Positions 57,478 through 64,000 of a stretch of 64,000 nt of DNA are shown one piece after another. How positions within the stretch are numbered: the stretch's first letter is position 1; the number at the start of each line of letters is the position of its first letter. The notes under the pieces were generated by a model. It was not told where the DNA came from. It made no database searches and saw nothing but the letters and a program-made list of their open reading frames with translations. The position numbers and the translations under genes are program-made. Source of the stretch: Bacteriovoracaceae bacterium (GTDB lineage: Bacteria > Bdellovibrionota > Bacteriovoracia > Bacteriovoracales > Bacteriovoracaceae); contig JAOARC010000037.1 in the NCBI GenBank assembly GCA_025210745.1, positions 186,001 to 250,000 of the forward strand. The letters are read 5' to 3'.

Positions 57478-58194
57478 TTATGAACCTGAAGCATTGCGAA
57501 GTTTTCTTGAAAGATCTATGATAACATTTTGAAACCACTCCGGTTGCTTTGAAAACATCGCGTTAAAAAGGTCTATTTCAACGCATGCTATAACAGAATT
57601 TTCCAAAGTCAAAACATCCACAGCACTAGGCTGTCTTTCTATGGCGCTCATCTCACCTATTGTTTGTCCTTTTTCAAGAACAGCGATTTGCTCTCCTGCC
57701 TCGTTATAAACTCCCACTGAACCAGACTCTACAATAAACAATTTACGGGCAAGCTCTCCCATACGAACTATTTTAACACCTTTTTTAACTGCTATTCGAG
57801 CAATTTTATCATCCGTGGGAATATTAGTCTTAAAAAGCCTGTCAATTTTTTGCTGAAGCTCATTTGGAGCAAAGGGCTTATTCAAGACTTCACACTCAAC
57901 TTCATTTATCATCTCAGCTTTTGCTGAATCAATATCGCCAGAAATTAAAATAAATTTTGTTTCCGGAAGCTTATTTCTTTGCTCAAACTCTCTTACTTCC
58001 TTTATAAAAACAACACCGCTTTTTTTGGGCATTTTATAATCAGTTAAGACAAGGTCAAACCTTTCATTCTTCAACTTAAACAGAGCTTCTTGAGCATTTG
58101 AAGCAACCACGACTTTATAAGATGCAGGTAAAATCTCTTGATATAACTCAAGCATTACTGGATCATCATCAACTGTTAAAACTTTTAAACTCAT
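57478..58194 (-). CDS. Response regulator receiver protein with C-terminal cyclic-nucleotide-type domain
   Basis: The receiver domain (1-120) has the acidic pocket VDDD and phospho-acceptor D52 in LVLTDYKMPKKSG, with Lys in NKPF. Residues about 130-235 form a cNMP-binding-like barrel (KLFIVESGSVGVYNEAGEQI, GEMSAIERQPSAVDV). The Arg that binds the phosphate of cAMP (family pattern RxPRxA) is Ser here, so it may not bind a nucleotide. No DNA-binding domain follows, so it probably acts through protein contact. The start at ATG 58194 is preferred over the frame's first codon at 58230. Confidence 0.88.
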   Translation of the reverse strand: MSLKVLTVDDDPVMLELYQEILPASYKVVVASNAQEALFKLKNERFDLVLTDYKMPKKSGVVFIKEVREFEQRNKLPETKFILISGDIDSAKAEMINEVECEVLNKPFAPNELQQKIDRLFKTNIPTDDKIARIAVKKGVKIVRMGELARKLFIVESGSVGVYNEAGEQIAVLEKGQTIGEMSAIERQPSAVDVLTLENSVIACVEIDLFNAMFSKQPEWFQNVIIDLSRKLRNASGS

Positions 58195-58213
58195 AATTGT
58201 TATTCCTACTAGA

Positions 58214-58241
58214 ATAATAACACAAATCAAGTCCTAATCAA
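58214..58241 (-). promoter_or_regulatory. Possible sigma-70 promoter of the response regulator gene
   Basis: TTGATT and TATTAT lie 16 bases apart on the minus strand, 20 bases before the preferred ATG. Both boxes match in four or five of six positions. Confidence 0.4.
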
Positions 58242-58434
58242 GAATTATGACTTTTGATAAGAATATAAATAACTTATACATTTATGTTAAATTTAACTTA
58301 ACTTGAAAATGCCAACAGAACATATCACTAAATAATTATACTCGAAAAATATACATAAATATTTGCCTCATTTCATATAGGAACTAGATATCAGAAAATA
58401 GTTCTAAATTATTTTTTTACGGAGGAAACGTATA

Positions 58435-59469
58435 ATGACAAAATCAGTATTACTACTATTAACACTTATCTGTATTTCTTGTGGTGAAAGCTCAAGTGGA
58501 TCTAAAAACTCTTTAGGCCTTGCGGGTTCTATATTTAAAAAAGCTTCGGATGCTGTACAAAGCGGAGCTGGTGCCATTAGCTCTAAAAGTATAACATATA
58601 ATAGAAGCTCCAACTGCGATGGAATGGTTAGCGATATTACATCAGACAGTACAGGAGCTGGAGAATATCTTGGTTGTATCCTTTCAACAAATTCCAAAAG
58701 TCCTGATACAGTAAAAGGTGCATTTCACATTATTACAGAAGTTATGAAAATGCTTGAAGGCTCAATCGACTTTACTTATGATTCAAGCTACACATCTCAT
58801 GAAGGACTTAGTGGAACTGTTAATATGTCAGAAGGTACACAAACAGTGACAGTATCCATCAAAGAAAGATCTTTAAGTTCTAATTGGGACTACGAAATTC
58901 AATTATGTATTTTAAACTTAAATGGAACTACTATGAATGCAAACCTAGCAGCTTGTGAATCAACAGGCTTTACATTTTCAGTATTTTTAAAAGATTCTGA
59001 CAATAAACTTGGATTTAAAAGCATTGAAAGATTTGGGTCCTTTAGTGGTGGAACAACTTTCTTACTAGACAATAGTTCGGAAGAACTGCGCTATGAAGGA
59101 TGGGATCTTACAAATGATAGACATACTAGAATATACATGCAAGGAACTGTTTCAACAGACTATCAATTAGATTCTGTAAATAGTATTACAGTTGCAGTGT
59201 CAGACCCAGGAATGACTGGATCTGGAACAGATGCTCTTTATGGAGAATTTGATGGAACCAATCTTTGCGTTACAGGATATGATACAGGAACTCCAAGCTC
59301 ACATAATCTACAAGTACAAGGTACCTGCTTATCATATCCAACATACAATGCTGGCTTTGCAACAGAGGATTCATCAGGAGTTGAAACATTTTTAAATGAT
59401 ACAACAAAAGGTATACTTGCTTTTAATACTGCTTCATTTAGTATTTCTAGTTTTTTTATAGATATCTAA
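58435..59469 (+). CDS. Hypothetical lipoprotein
   Basis: The 344-residue protein has a lipobox (ICISC, Cys15) after a good ribosome binding site (GGAGG). The mature part starts Gly/Ser-rich (GESSSGSKNS) and then has repeated Ser/Thr/Gly beta-prone stretches (SLGLAGSIFKKASDAVQSGA, SLSSNWDYEIQLCILNLNGT). I know no named domain for it. It is divergent from the response regulator and converges on a secreted protein gene. It is probably an outer-membrane or surface lipoprotein. Confidence 0.75.
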   Translation: MTKSVLLLLTLICISCGESSSGSKNSLGLAGSIFKKASDAVQSGAGAISSKSITYNRSSNCDGMVSDITSDSTGAGEYLGCILSTNSKSPDTVKGAFHIITEVMKMLEGSIDFTYDSSYTSHEGLSGTVNMSEGTQTVTVSIKERSLSSNWDYEIQLCILNLNGTTMNANLAACESTGFTFSVFLKDSDNKLGFKSIERFGSFSGGTTFLLDNSSEELRYEGWDLTNDRHTRIYMQGTVSTDYQLDSVNSITVAVSDPGMTGSGTDALYGEFDGTNLCVTGYDTGTPSSHNLQVQGTCLSYPTYNAGFATEDSSGVETFLNDTTKGILAFNTASFSISSFFIDI

Positions 59470-59480
59470 GAAAATAAATT

Positions 59481-59516
59481 GGCTTGTAAATTATGAGTAT
59501 TCTTAGTTTACAGGCC
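59481..59516. terminator. Inverted repeat between two convergent genes
   Basis: GGCTTGTAAA pairs with TTTACAGGCC (one G-T pair) around a 16-base loop, overlapping the stop of the minus-strand gene. It could terminate both genes; no T-run supports it. Confidence 0.35.
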
Positions 59517-59933
59517 TACCATCTCATTAATAACTGATGCTGACTTTAAACACTCACCATTGGATGCCATATCAGTAATAGCAATTTCTAAATCTCCCCT
59601 TGAAGTCGACTTCACCCTATGTAGATCATCTGTTACACAAAATGCTGACAACATAAAAGTATTAAAATTTCCTTTCTTTAGCTTTTTTACTGAAGATTCA
59701 CATTCATTATCTGAATAAGTATCGATAACTTTTTTTGTACTAGTGCGTAAAGTCTCTAGTTCTAATACTAAGTCATCACCCATACAGTAAGATATCAAAG
59801 TTCCTGAATTATTAGAATGACTAGTTGTTCCAAGTCTTCTCGAAAGTTCTGAAACTAACTGATTATTTGTCGCCTTACTTAGCTCTACAGAATACAAAGA
59901 AAAACTAAAAAGAAATAGCAAAAAGAATTTCAT
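59508..59933 (-). CDS. Hypothetical secreted protein
   Basis: A 141-residue protein with a signal peptide (MKFFLLFLFSFSLYS, cut near residue 15-16) followed by SKATNNQLVSELSRRLGT and four cysteines in the mature part, which could form two disulfides. I do not recognise it. The segment with NxxLVxEL resembles the start of other short secreted proteins of predatory bacteria, but that is a weak impression. It converges with the lipoprotein gene and is probably a single-gene transcript. Confidence 0.65.
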   Translation of the reverse strand: MKFFLLFLFSFSLYSVELSKATNNQLVSELSRRLGTTSHSNNSGTLISYCMGDDLVLELETLRTSTKKVIDTYSDNECESSVKKLKKGNFNTFMLSAFCVTDDLHRVKSTSRGDLEIAITDMASNGECLKSASVINEMVGL

Positions 59934-60016
59934 AATAATGCTCCAAACATTTAGATTATAATACTATAAAGAATCATTTTTTTATCTTAGAGTCAATTTA
60001 TCAAAAATATACTCAA

Positions 60017-60931
60017 CTATGGTTTCTTGTACACACAACGAAATCCAACGTTAGTACGAGGACTCGGAGCTGTATTACCTAAGTGCAAAGTAAAAATACC
60101 TGAATTATTCCAAGCACTACTTCCATGGCTCATATCACCACCTCTCATTGGTACACCACCAGAGCTCCCATAAAAGTATCCAACACCTTTACTTTGATCA
60201 TAATTCCCATTCAAGGTATTAAAATCTGAGTCTGATAACTCTACACAAAATACTGAGTTCAAAGATCCCGCAGCACAAGTAGTTGGTCCGGCTTGAAAAC
60301 CTGGTGTTAAATCATCCCAATCATTGAACTCCCAAACATTTCCAGATAAATCAAAAACTTCGTCTCCTGTAGATAAAACATGCTTGGCCCTTGGATTTCT
60401 ACCAGCACCTCCTTCAGGATTTGCTCCATCATATCCACATGTAGTTCCACCAGAATTTCCTCCAACTAAACAACCAACCCCTACTGTACCACCTGTCCAA
60501 TTAGCATCAACACCTTCAACATCTCTAGCAATCGCCATCCACTCTGAATTTGAAATAAGTCTAAATCCATCCCCTAATGACTCACACTCTAATGCAGCAT
60601 CAAAAGTACCAATATTTCTCCAAGGCAAAGCATCTTCCATACTCACTGCCCTATGAGTCATATTACTAACCCCTAGACCATCAGCATCTAGAACAGATGA
60701 AGCCTCTAATAAAGCCTTGGCCTCATACTTCATAACCCAAAATGCATCTAATCCCATAGAGCCTGCATTCTTAGGTATTAAAATCCACTCTTCTCCATTT
60801 AAAATATTTGGTGGAGGAGTAATATAATTACTAGTTACAAGGATACTCCCAAGATCACTGGAGTTTTTTAAATTTGCTGTTGGATTACATGAAATCAAAA
60901 AAAATATGAATAAAATAGGCATATGCTTCAA
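60017..60931 (-). CDS. Lipoprotein with FGE-sulfatase (SUMF1-like) domain, second copy
   Basis: A lipobox (FLISC, about Cys15) is followed by the same domain as at 20356: MKYEAKALLEASS, RLISNSEWMAIARDVEGVDA, DLSGNVWEFNDWDD, MRGGDMSHGSSAWNNSGIFT and the end GFRCVYKKP. The frame opens at a TTG at 60943, but GGAGG lies six bases before a TTG at 60931, which is the better start; an ATG at 60922 is also possible. The shared late Cys is single. The two copies agree in framework and differ in the last 40 residues, as in binding proteins of this fold. Confidence 0.82.
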   Translation of the reverse strand: MKHMPILFIFFLISCNPTANLKNSSDLGSILVTSNYITPPPNILNGEEWILIPKNAGSMGLDAFWVMKYEAKALLEASSVLDADGLGVSNMTHRAVSMEDALPWRNIGTFDAALECESLGDGFRLISNSEWMAIARDVEGVDANWTGGTVGVGCLVGGNSGGTTCGYDGANPEGGAGRNPRAKHVLSTGDEVFDLSGNVWEFNDWDDLTPGFQAGPTTCAAGSLNSVFCVELSDSDFNTLNGNYDQSKGVGYFYGSSGGVPMRGGDMSHGSSAWNNSGIFTLHLGNTAPSPRTNVGFRCVYKKP

Positions 60932-61011
60932 GATAACCTCCAATTCTTACATAAATGTAAAATATATCAAGAAATGAGATTATTATACAAACTTTTTAAT
61001 TAATTAAATTT

Positions 61012-61020
61012 TGGCGGGCG
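61012..61020. repeat. Nine-base copy of the tRNA-Trp 3' end (possible attachment-site remnant)
   Basis: TGGCGGGCG here equals the first nine bases, on the plus strand, of the tRNA-Trp gene (acceptor end and CCA) at 62571. Allowing one missing base the match continues through AGA. In such AT-rich DNA a GC-rich nine-mer match is unusual but may be chance. Confidence 0.3.
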
Positions 61021-61042
61021 AGAAAGTAAACTATTCAAACCA

Positions 61043-61072
61043 GACTTGATTGTAACGATAGACTATCAAGTC
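61043..61072. repeat. Inverted repeat upstream of the small membrane protein
   Basis: GACTTGAT and ATCAAGTC are exact reverse complements around 14 bases. The repeat lies about 70 bases before the small membrane protein gene and may be an operator or a 5' leader hairpin. Confidence 0.35.
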
Positions 61073-61138
61073 GACTGGAAATTAAAAAGATGAATTTAAT
61101 TTTGTTGGCGCAATTTAGATCTTCAAGGAGAATCGTTT

Positions 61139-61333
61139 ATGAGTAGCATTATTGATGCAATATGTAGTCTTGTTCTAGTTATTTTTATTTTAGGGGCTAG
61201 TGCAACATTATCTCTAAGCTTGAAAGAAATTCTTATACAAGCTTTACAAGGAGTTTCTCCAAAAATGAGTGAATATACTGAGAGGATGAGTGGCGAAAGT
61301 CTAGATCTAAGCTATGCTCGGGTTTATAAATAA
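61139..61333 (+). CDS. Small single-pass membrane protein
   Basis: A 64-residue protein with one strongly hydrophobic segment (about residues 5-27: AICSLVLVIFILGASATLS) and a polar tail (SEYTERMSGESLDLSYARVY). The ribosome binding site AAGGAG is well placed before the ATG, which supports a real gene. I do not recognise it. No operon partner is seen; an inverted repeat precedes it. Confidence 0.55.
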   Translation: MSSIIDAICSLVLVIFILGASATLSLSLKEILIQALQGVSPKMSEYTERMSGESLDLSYARVYK

Positions 61334-61337
61334 AAAA

Positions 61338-61356
61338 GCCACGAACAACTCGTGGC
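61338..61356 (-). terminator. Rho-independent terminator of the 61402-61884 gene
   Basis: GCCACGA pairs with TCGTGGC (loop of five) and on the minus strand is followed by TTTTTTATTT. Confidence 0.75.
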
Positions 61357-61401
61357 CATATATTGTTAATATTTACGATTAATAGCTAATTAACATGCTA
61401 G

Positions 61402-61884
61402 TTATTGTTGAATAACACTCGCTCCAGGCTTTTTATCGGAGTTGTTAATCGAAGAAGCTTCTTTTTTCTCAATTCTACCAGAGTTATCTAACTCTGCTCT
61501 CATTTCATCAATAAACTTTACATTACTGTAGCTAATATCTGCTATTTTTCTAGATTCTCCAAAAGGCAGTTCACATATATCATTAGCACTTTCTTTAATT
61601 ATATAAAGAGATGAGATCTCAATACTCCTATTATAGTCACGACTTTTAACTAGTTGCTGCTGTAGAGCCAAGTTAAAAACAGTACTACTATGTGCATAAA
61701 TAGAATGTTTAAGAGTTCCTCCACTTTCTAACTGAATCGTATACACTTCTCTAGGTAATCCTTCTGTTTCCAGCTCGATAGTACTTACGTAGCCTCTAAG
61801 CTTTTCACACTTTTTGTATTCTTGGGCATAGGTTGTAAAGCTCAATAATAATACGAAACTCAAAGTAATTTGTTTAATTTTCAT
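61402..61884 (-). CDS. Hypothetical secreted protein
   Basis: A 160-residue protein with a signal peptide (cut near residue 20, TTYAQ). The mature part has two cysteines (C25 and C118 approximately), beta-prone stretches (VYTIQLESGGTLKHSIYA) and a polar, Lys/Ser-rich end (EKKEASSINNSDKKPG). No family is recognised. It has both a good promoter and a good terminator, so it is an independent transcript. Confidence 0.7.
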   Translation of the reverse strand: MKIKQITLSFVLLLSFTTYAQEYKKCEKLRGYVSTIELETEGLPREVYTIQLESGGTLKHSIYAHSSTVFNLALQQQLVKSRDYNRSIEISSLYIIKESANDICELPFGESRKIADISYSNVKFIDEMRAELDNSGRIEKKEASSINNSDKKPGASVIQQ

Positions 61885-61901
61885 ACACTTATCCTTTTTT
61901 T

Positions 61902-61930
61902 GTAATACAATTAGCCAATAAAGCGTCCAA
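61902..61930 (-). promoter_or_regulatory. Sigma-70 promoter of the 61402-61884 gene
   Basis: TTGGAC and TATTAC are 17 bases apart on the minus strand; the -10 box lies 17 bases before the ATG. Confidence 0.55.
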
Positions 61931-62093
61931 AAGTATTATTTTTTAGTATTTATATAAAACATTATGCATGACTCATGCCAGCATAAGCACTTTCAGTATA
62001 TCGATGTAAGTATCCAAAAATACAGACATTTGTTTACATTTGTATGACGAATTACTAGTTATGAAGGGACTCTTTTTTTATTCACTAAAATTA

Positions 62094-62294
62094 TTAGGTT
62101 TGTATTCTTTTGTGGTCTCTCTCCATAGTAGTGAAGAGTACTTTTTTAGAAGTAGCTCCAAGTGACTTAAATTTATCACTTTGTTCTTTTTTGTTCTCTG
62201 CCAACACAGTTGTGAATCCACACTTTTTTATTTTCAATTTCAGCGATGTTGCTGAATCAACATAAGCAGAATCCATATGGTTAAAAAACCACAC
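62094..62294 (-). CDS. Doubtful small ORF
   Basis: A 66-residue frame, Lys-rich (SLKLKIKKCGFTTVLAENKK), without a ribosome binding site or a recognisable family. It lies in the decayed stretch beside tRNA-Trp and its 5' end overlaps the relic on the other strand. It may be a gene fragment or chance. Confidence 0.2.
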   Translation of the reverse strand: MWFFNHMDSAYVDSATSLKLKIKKCGFTTVLAENKKEQSDKFKSLGATSKKVLFTTMERDHKRIQT

Positions 62295-62500
62295 ATTGTT
62301 TTAACAAGAAATGACATCAAGTTGATTTGCTATCTTCATGCTTTAAAGATTGCAAGACATCTCAAATCATAAGAGATATCTATCCCAATCAATCCAGGGT
62401 AACACAAGAAAGCGTCTAATTGTTCAATGTCTGATTAAGAAATTTGAGGTTTTACCAGAGGGTCTAAGAGCTCATTATTTTATGAGAGAGAGTCACTTTA
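62277..62500 (+). pseudogene. Decayed gene, possible winged-helix (replication-relaxation-like) protein
   Basis: Three frames, read in turn, give continuous protein-like sequence: MVKKPHIVLTRNDIKLICYL and HALKIAR (frame starting 62277), then TSQIIRDIYPNQSRVTQESV, then KRLIVQCLIKKFEVLPEG and LRAHYF. Joined, they resemble the helix-turn-helix start of replication-relaxation type proteins from mobile elements (an LTxxD...LL start, then a recognition helix before RLxxLxxxG). At least two frameshifts and a stop separate the parts. The reading is mine and not checked by search. Confidence 0.35.
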
Positions 62501-62505
62501 AAAAC

Positions 62506-62535
62506 AAAAGAGGAAGCTTCATAGCTTCCTCTTTT
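62506..62535. terminator. Bidirectional terminator downstream of tuf-tRNA-Trp
   Basis: A 13-base perfect stem (AAAAGAGGAAGCT / AGCTTCCTCTTTT) with a loop of four. It lies 36 bases after tRNA-Trp on the minus strand and also after the decayed gene on the plus strand, with A/T runs on both sides. Confidence 0.85.
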
Positions 62536-62570
62536 TTATCAAAAAATTTTGGTTCGAATAGTTTGACAAA

Positions 62571-62647
62571 TGGCGGGCGCAGAGGGACTCGAACCCCCAA
62601 CCTACTGATTTGGAATCAGCCGCTCTACCAATTAGAGCTATACACCC
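62571..62647 (-). tRNA. tRNA-Trp (anticodon CCA)
   Basis: The minus strand folds as a complete tRNA of 77 bases including an encoded CCA: acceptor GGGTGTA / TGCGCCC (two G-T pairs), D arm GCTC/GAGC, anticodon stem GCTGA/TCAGT with loop TTCCAAA giving anticodon CCA, variable AGGTT, and T arm GGGGG-TTCGAGT-CCCTC. Position after tuf, in the usual order tuf-tRNA-Trp, agrees. secE, which normally follows, is 5.2 kb further on. Confidence 0.96.
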
Positions 62648-62661
62648 GCTTTAAAGAAATA

Positions 62662-62680
62662 AGGGCCTATAAAAGGCCCT
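62662..62680 (-). terminator. Hairpin between tuf and tRNA-Trp
   Basis: AGGGCCT pairs with AGGCCCT around five bases, followed on the minus strand by TTATTTCTTT. It may be a partial terminator of tuf or a processing site freeing the tRNA. Confidence 0.5.
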
Positions 62681-62705
62681 CATTTTATATAGATTAATTA
62701 TAAAA

Positions 62706-63896
62706 TTAGTCTAAAACTTCAACAACAGTTCCGGCACCGATTGTTCTACCACCTTCTCTGATAGCAAATCTTAAACCTTTTTCCATTGCAACTTTTGTGA
62801 TTAACTCAACGTCAAAACCAGTGTTATCACCAGGCATGATCATTTCTGTACCCTCAGCAAGAGTGATCGCTCCAGTAACGTCTGTAGTTCTGAAATAGAA
62901 TTGTGGTCTATATCCCTTGAAGATTGGAGTGTGTCTTCCACCTTCATCTTTAGTTAAGATATATACCTCACACTTAAATTTAGAGTGTGGCTGAACTGAA
63001 CCAGGCTTGATAATACACTGACCTCTTTCAATTTCTTCTCTTTTAATACCTCTTAAAAGTAGACCAACGTTATCACCAGCTCTACCTTCGTCAAGAAGCT
63101 TTCTGAACATCTCTACACCAGTAATAGTTGTAGTTTGCTTTTCTTTGATACCGATAATATCAACTTCTTCACCAACTTTAACGATACCTCTTTCGATTCT
63201 ACCAGTACAAACTGTCCCTCTACCAGAGATTGAGAATACATCCTCAACTGGCATTAAGAAATCTAACTCAACATCTCTTTTTGGAGTTGGGATAAATTCA
63301 TCAACAGCAGCCATAAGCTCAAGAACTTTTTCTTTACCGATATTGTCATCTCTACCTTCAACTGCAGCTAATGCAGATCCAGCTATAATTGGAGTATCAT
63401 CTCCAGGGAAGTCATAAGAAGATAATAATTCTCTGATTTCCATTTCAACAAGCTCTAATAACTCTTCGTCATCAACTTGATCAACTTTGTTTAAGAATAC
63501 AACTAGTGCAGGAACGTTTACCTGTCTAGCTAGAAGGATATGCTCTCTAGTTTGTGGCATAGGTCCATCAGCAGCAGAACATACAAGGATCCCACCATCC
63601 ATTTGCGCAGCACCTGTAATCATGTTTTTTACATAATCAGCGTGACCTGGACAATCAACGTGAGCGTAGTGTCTGTTAGCAGTTTGGTACTCAATATGCG
63701 AAGTATTGATTGTAATCCCTCTTGCTTTTTCTTCTGGTGCAGAATCGATTTCGTCAAACTTCTTAGCTTCTTCACCGTTTACTTCTGCTAAAACTTTAGA
63801 AATAGCAGCAGTTAATGTTGTTTTACCGTGATCTACGTGACCGATTGTACCAATATTTACGTGTGGTTTTGAACGGTCAAATTTTTCCTTTGCCAT
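62706..63896 (-). CDS. tuf: Elongation factor Tu
   Basis: EF-Tu brings aminoacyl-tRNA to the ribosome. [49 protein letters not shown] and [20 protein letters not shown] are the G-domain motifs; [20 protein letters not shown] belongs to domain 2. The frame opens with a TTG at 63911, but the ATG at 63896 after AAGGAG gives the normal start [14 protein letters not shown] and 396 residues. It is the only tuf in the window and lies beside tRNA-Trp instead of after fusA. Confidence 0.98.
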   Translation of the reverse strand: MAKEKFDRSKPHVNIGTIGHVDHGKTTLTAAISKVLAEVNGEEAKKFDEIDSAPEEKARGITINTSHIEYQTANRHYAHVDCPGHADYVKNMITGAAQMDGGILVCSAADGPMPQTREHILLARQVNVPALVVFLNKVDQVDDEELLELVEMEIRELLSSYDFPGDDTPIIAGSALAAVEGRDDNIGKEKVLELMAAVDEFIPTPKRDVELDFLMPVEDVFSISGRGTVCTGRIERGIVKVGEEVDIIGIKEKQTTTITGVEMFRKLLDEGRAGDNVGLLLRGIKREEIERGQCIIKPGSVQPHSKFKCEVYILTKDEGGRHTPIFKGYRPQFYFRTTDVTGAITLAEGTEMIMPGDNTGFDVELITKVAMEKGLRFAIREGGRTIGAGTVVEVLD

Positions 63897-63958
63897 ACTT
63901 TTCTCCTTCAAAAAACAGATTGCAAATTTAACAAATTTTATAATTTTTAACTTTCAAA

Positions 63959-63987
63959 ATTATGCTTTAATACAGTTAATGTGACAA
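63959..63987 (-). promoter_or_regulatory. Sigma-70 promoter of tuf
   Basis: TTGTCA and CATAAT lie exactly 17 bases apart on the minus strand, 62 bases before the tuf start. Both boxes match in five of six positions. Confidence 0.6.
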
Positions 63988-64000
63988 CATAAATTCCCCA

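Noticed and set aside
61012..62570. Complete mobile element
   Set aside because: No integrase, transposase or terminal repeats beyond the nine-base match; only a possible remnant is reported.
62350..62697. 115-residue plus-strand frame containing GGRRGTRTPNLL
   Set aside because: This string is the well-known false translation of the complement of a tRNA gene; here it reads through tRNA-Trp and the terminator. Only its first part overlaps the decayed gene.

Overview
The window is a low-GC (roughly one third G+C by eye) chromosomal segment of a Gram-negative bacterium. Several traits point to a predatory Bdellovibrio-and-like organism, most likely a marine Bacteriovorax/Halobacteriovorax relative. 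These are a TIGR02147-type regulator coupled to a secreted GNGGD/HELLRL protein, a transglutaminase-elicitor-like secreted protein, many short lipoproteins, outer-membrane-type cell-wall genes (MreB, NagZ, an LpoA-like lipoprotein) and AT-rich codon use. The organism is inferred from family content; no rRNA is present to confirm it.

Layout. (1) 1-8,238: a minus-strand cell-envelope operon mreB - PilZ protein - lipoprotein - nagZ - secreted protein (cut by the window edge); hpt and a secreted papain-like candidate on the plus strand; an LpoA-like lipoprotein and dnaJ on the minus strand. (2) 7,159-10,870: the heat-shock set grpE-dnaK-dnaJ, with a heat-shock-like promoter and a hairpin terminator between dnaK and dnaJ; this DnaJ keeps only one of its two zinc sites. 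(3) 10,916-21,653: accessory region with hemW, an ABC-2 polysaccharide-type exporter pair, an M16 peptidase, the TIGR02147/poly-Q secreted pair, small secreted proteins, a transglutaminase-elicitor-like protein, a gene relic and a formylglycine-generating-enzyme-like (FGE/SUMF1) lipoprotein. (4) 21,285-28,610: a three-subunit biotin-dependent acyl-CoA carboxylase operon with a small TonB-like lipoprotein, a ferredoxin-reductase-like flavoprotein, a sigma-54 activator and a TlpA-like thioredoxin. (5) 28,663-57,373: one uninterrupted minus-strand block of transcription and translation genes (secE-nusG-rplK-rplA-rplJ-rplL-rpoB-rpoC-rpsL-rpsG-fusA, then the S10, spc and alpha clusters down to rplQ). 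tuf, map and rpsD are missing from their commonest places. rpsG carries an apparent one-base frameshift near its end. (6) 57,478-62,570: about 5 kb of accessory genes inserted between secE and tRNA-Trp: a response regulator with a degenerate cyclic-nucleotide domain, lipoproteins, a second FGE-like lipoprotein, a small membrane protein and a decayed gene next to the tRNA. (7) 62,571-63,896: tRNA-Trp(CCA) and tuf with a good sigma-70 promoter.

How the parts fit. Regions 5 and 7 are housekeeping: ribosome, RNA polymerase, Sec translocon, elongation factors, protein folding. Regions 1, 3 and 6 hold the envelope and secretion-related genes, and most observations worth follow-up: two different candidate secreted Cys-His enzymes, a regulator/secreted-protein couple with possible operator repeats, two divergent FGE-type lipoproteins, and a possible relic of tRNA-Trp-associated integration. 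I see no CRISPR array, complete insertion sequence, phage gene set or rRNA.
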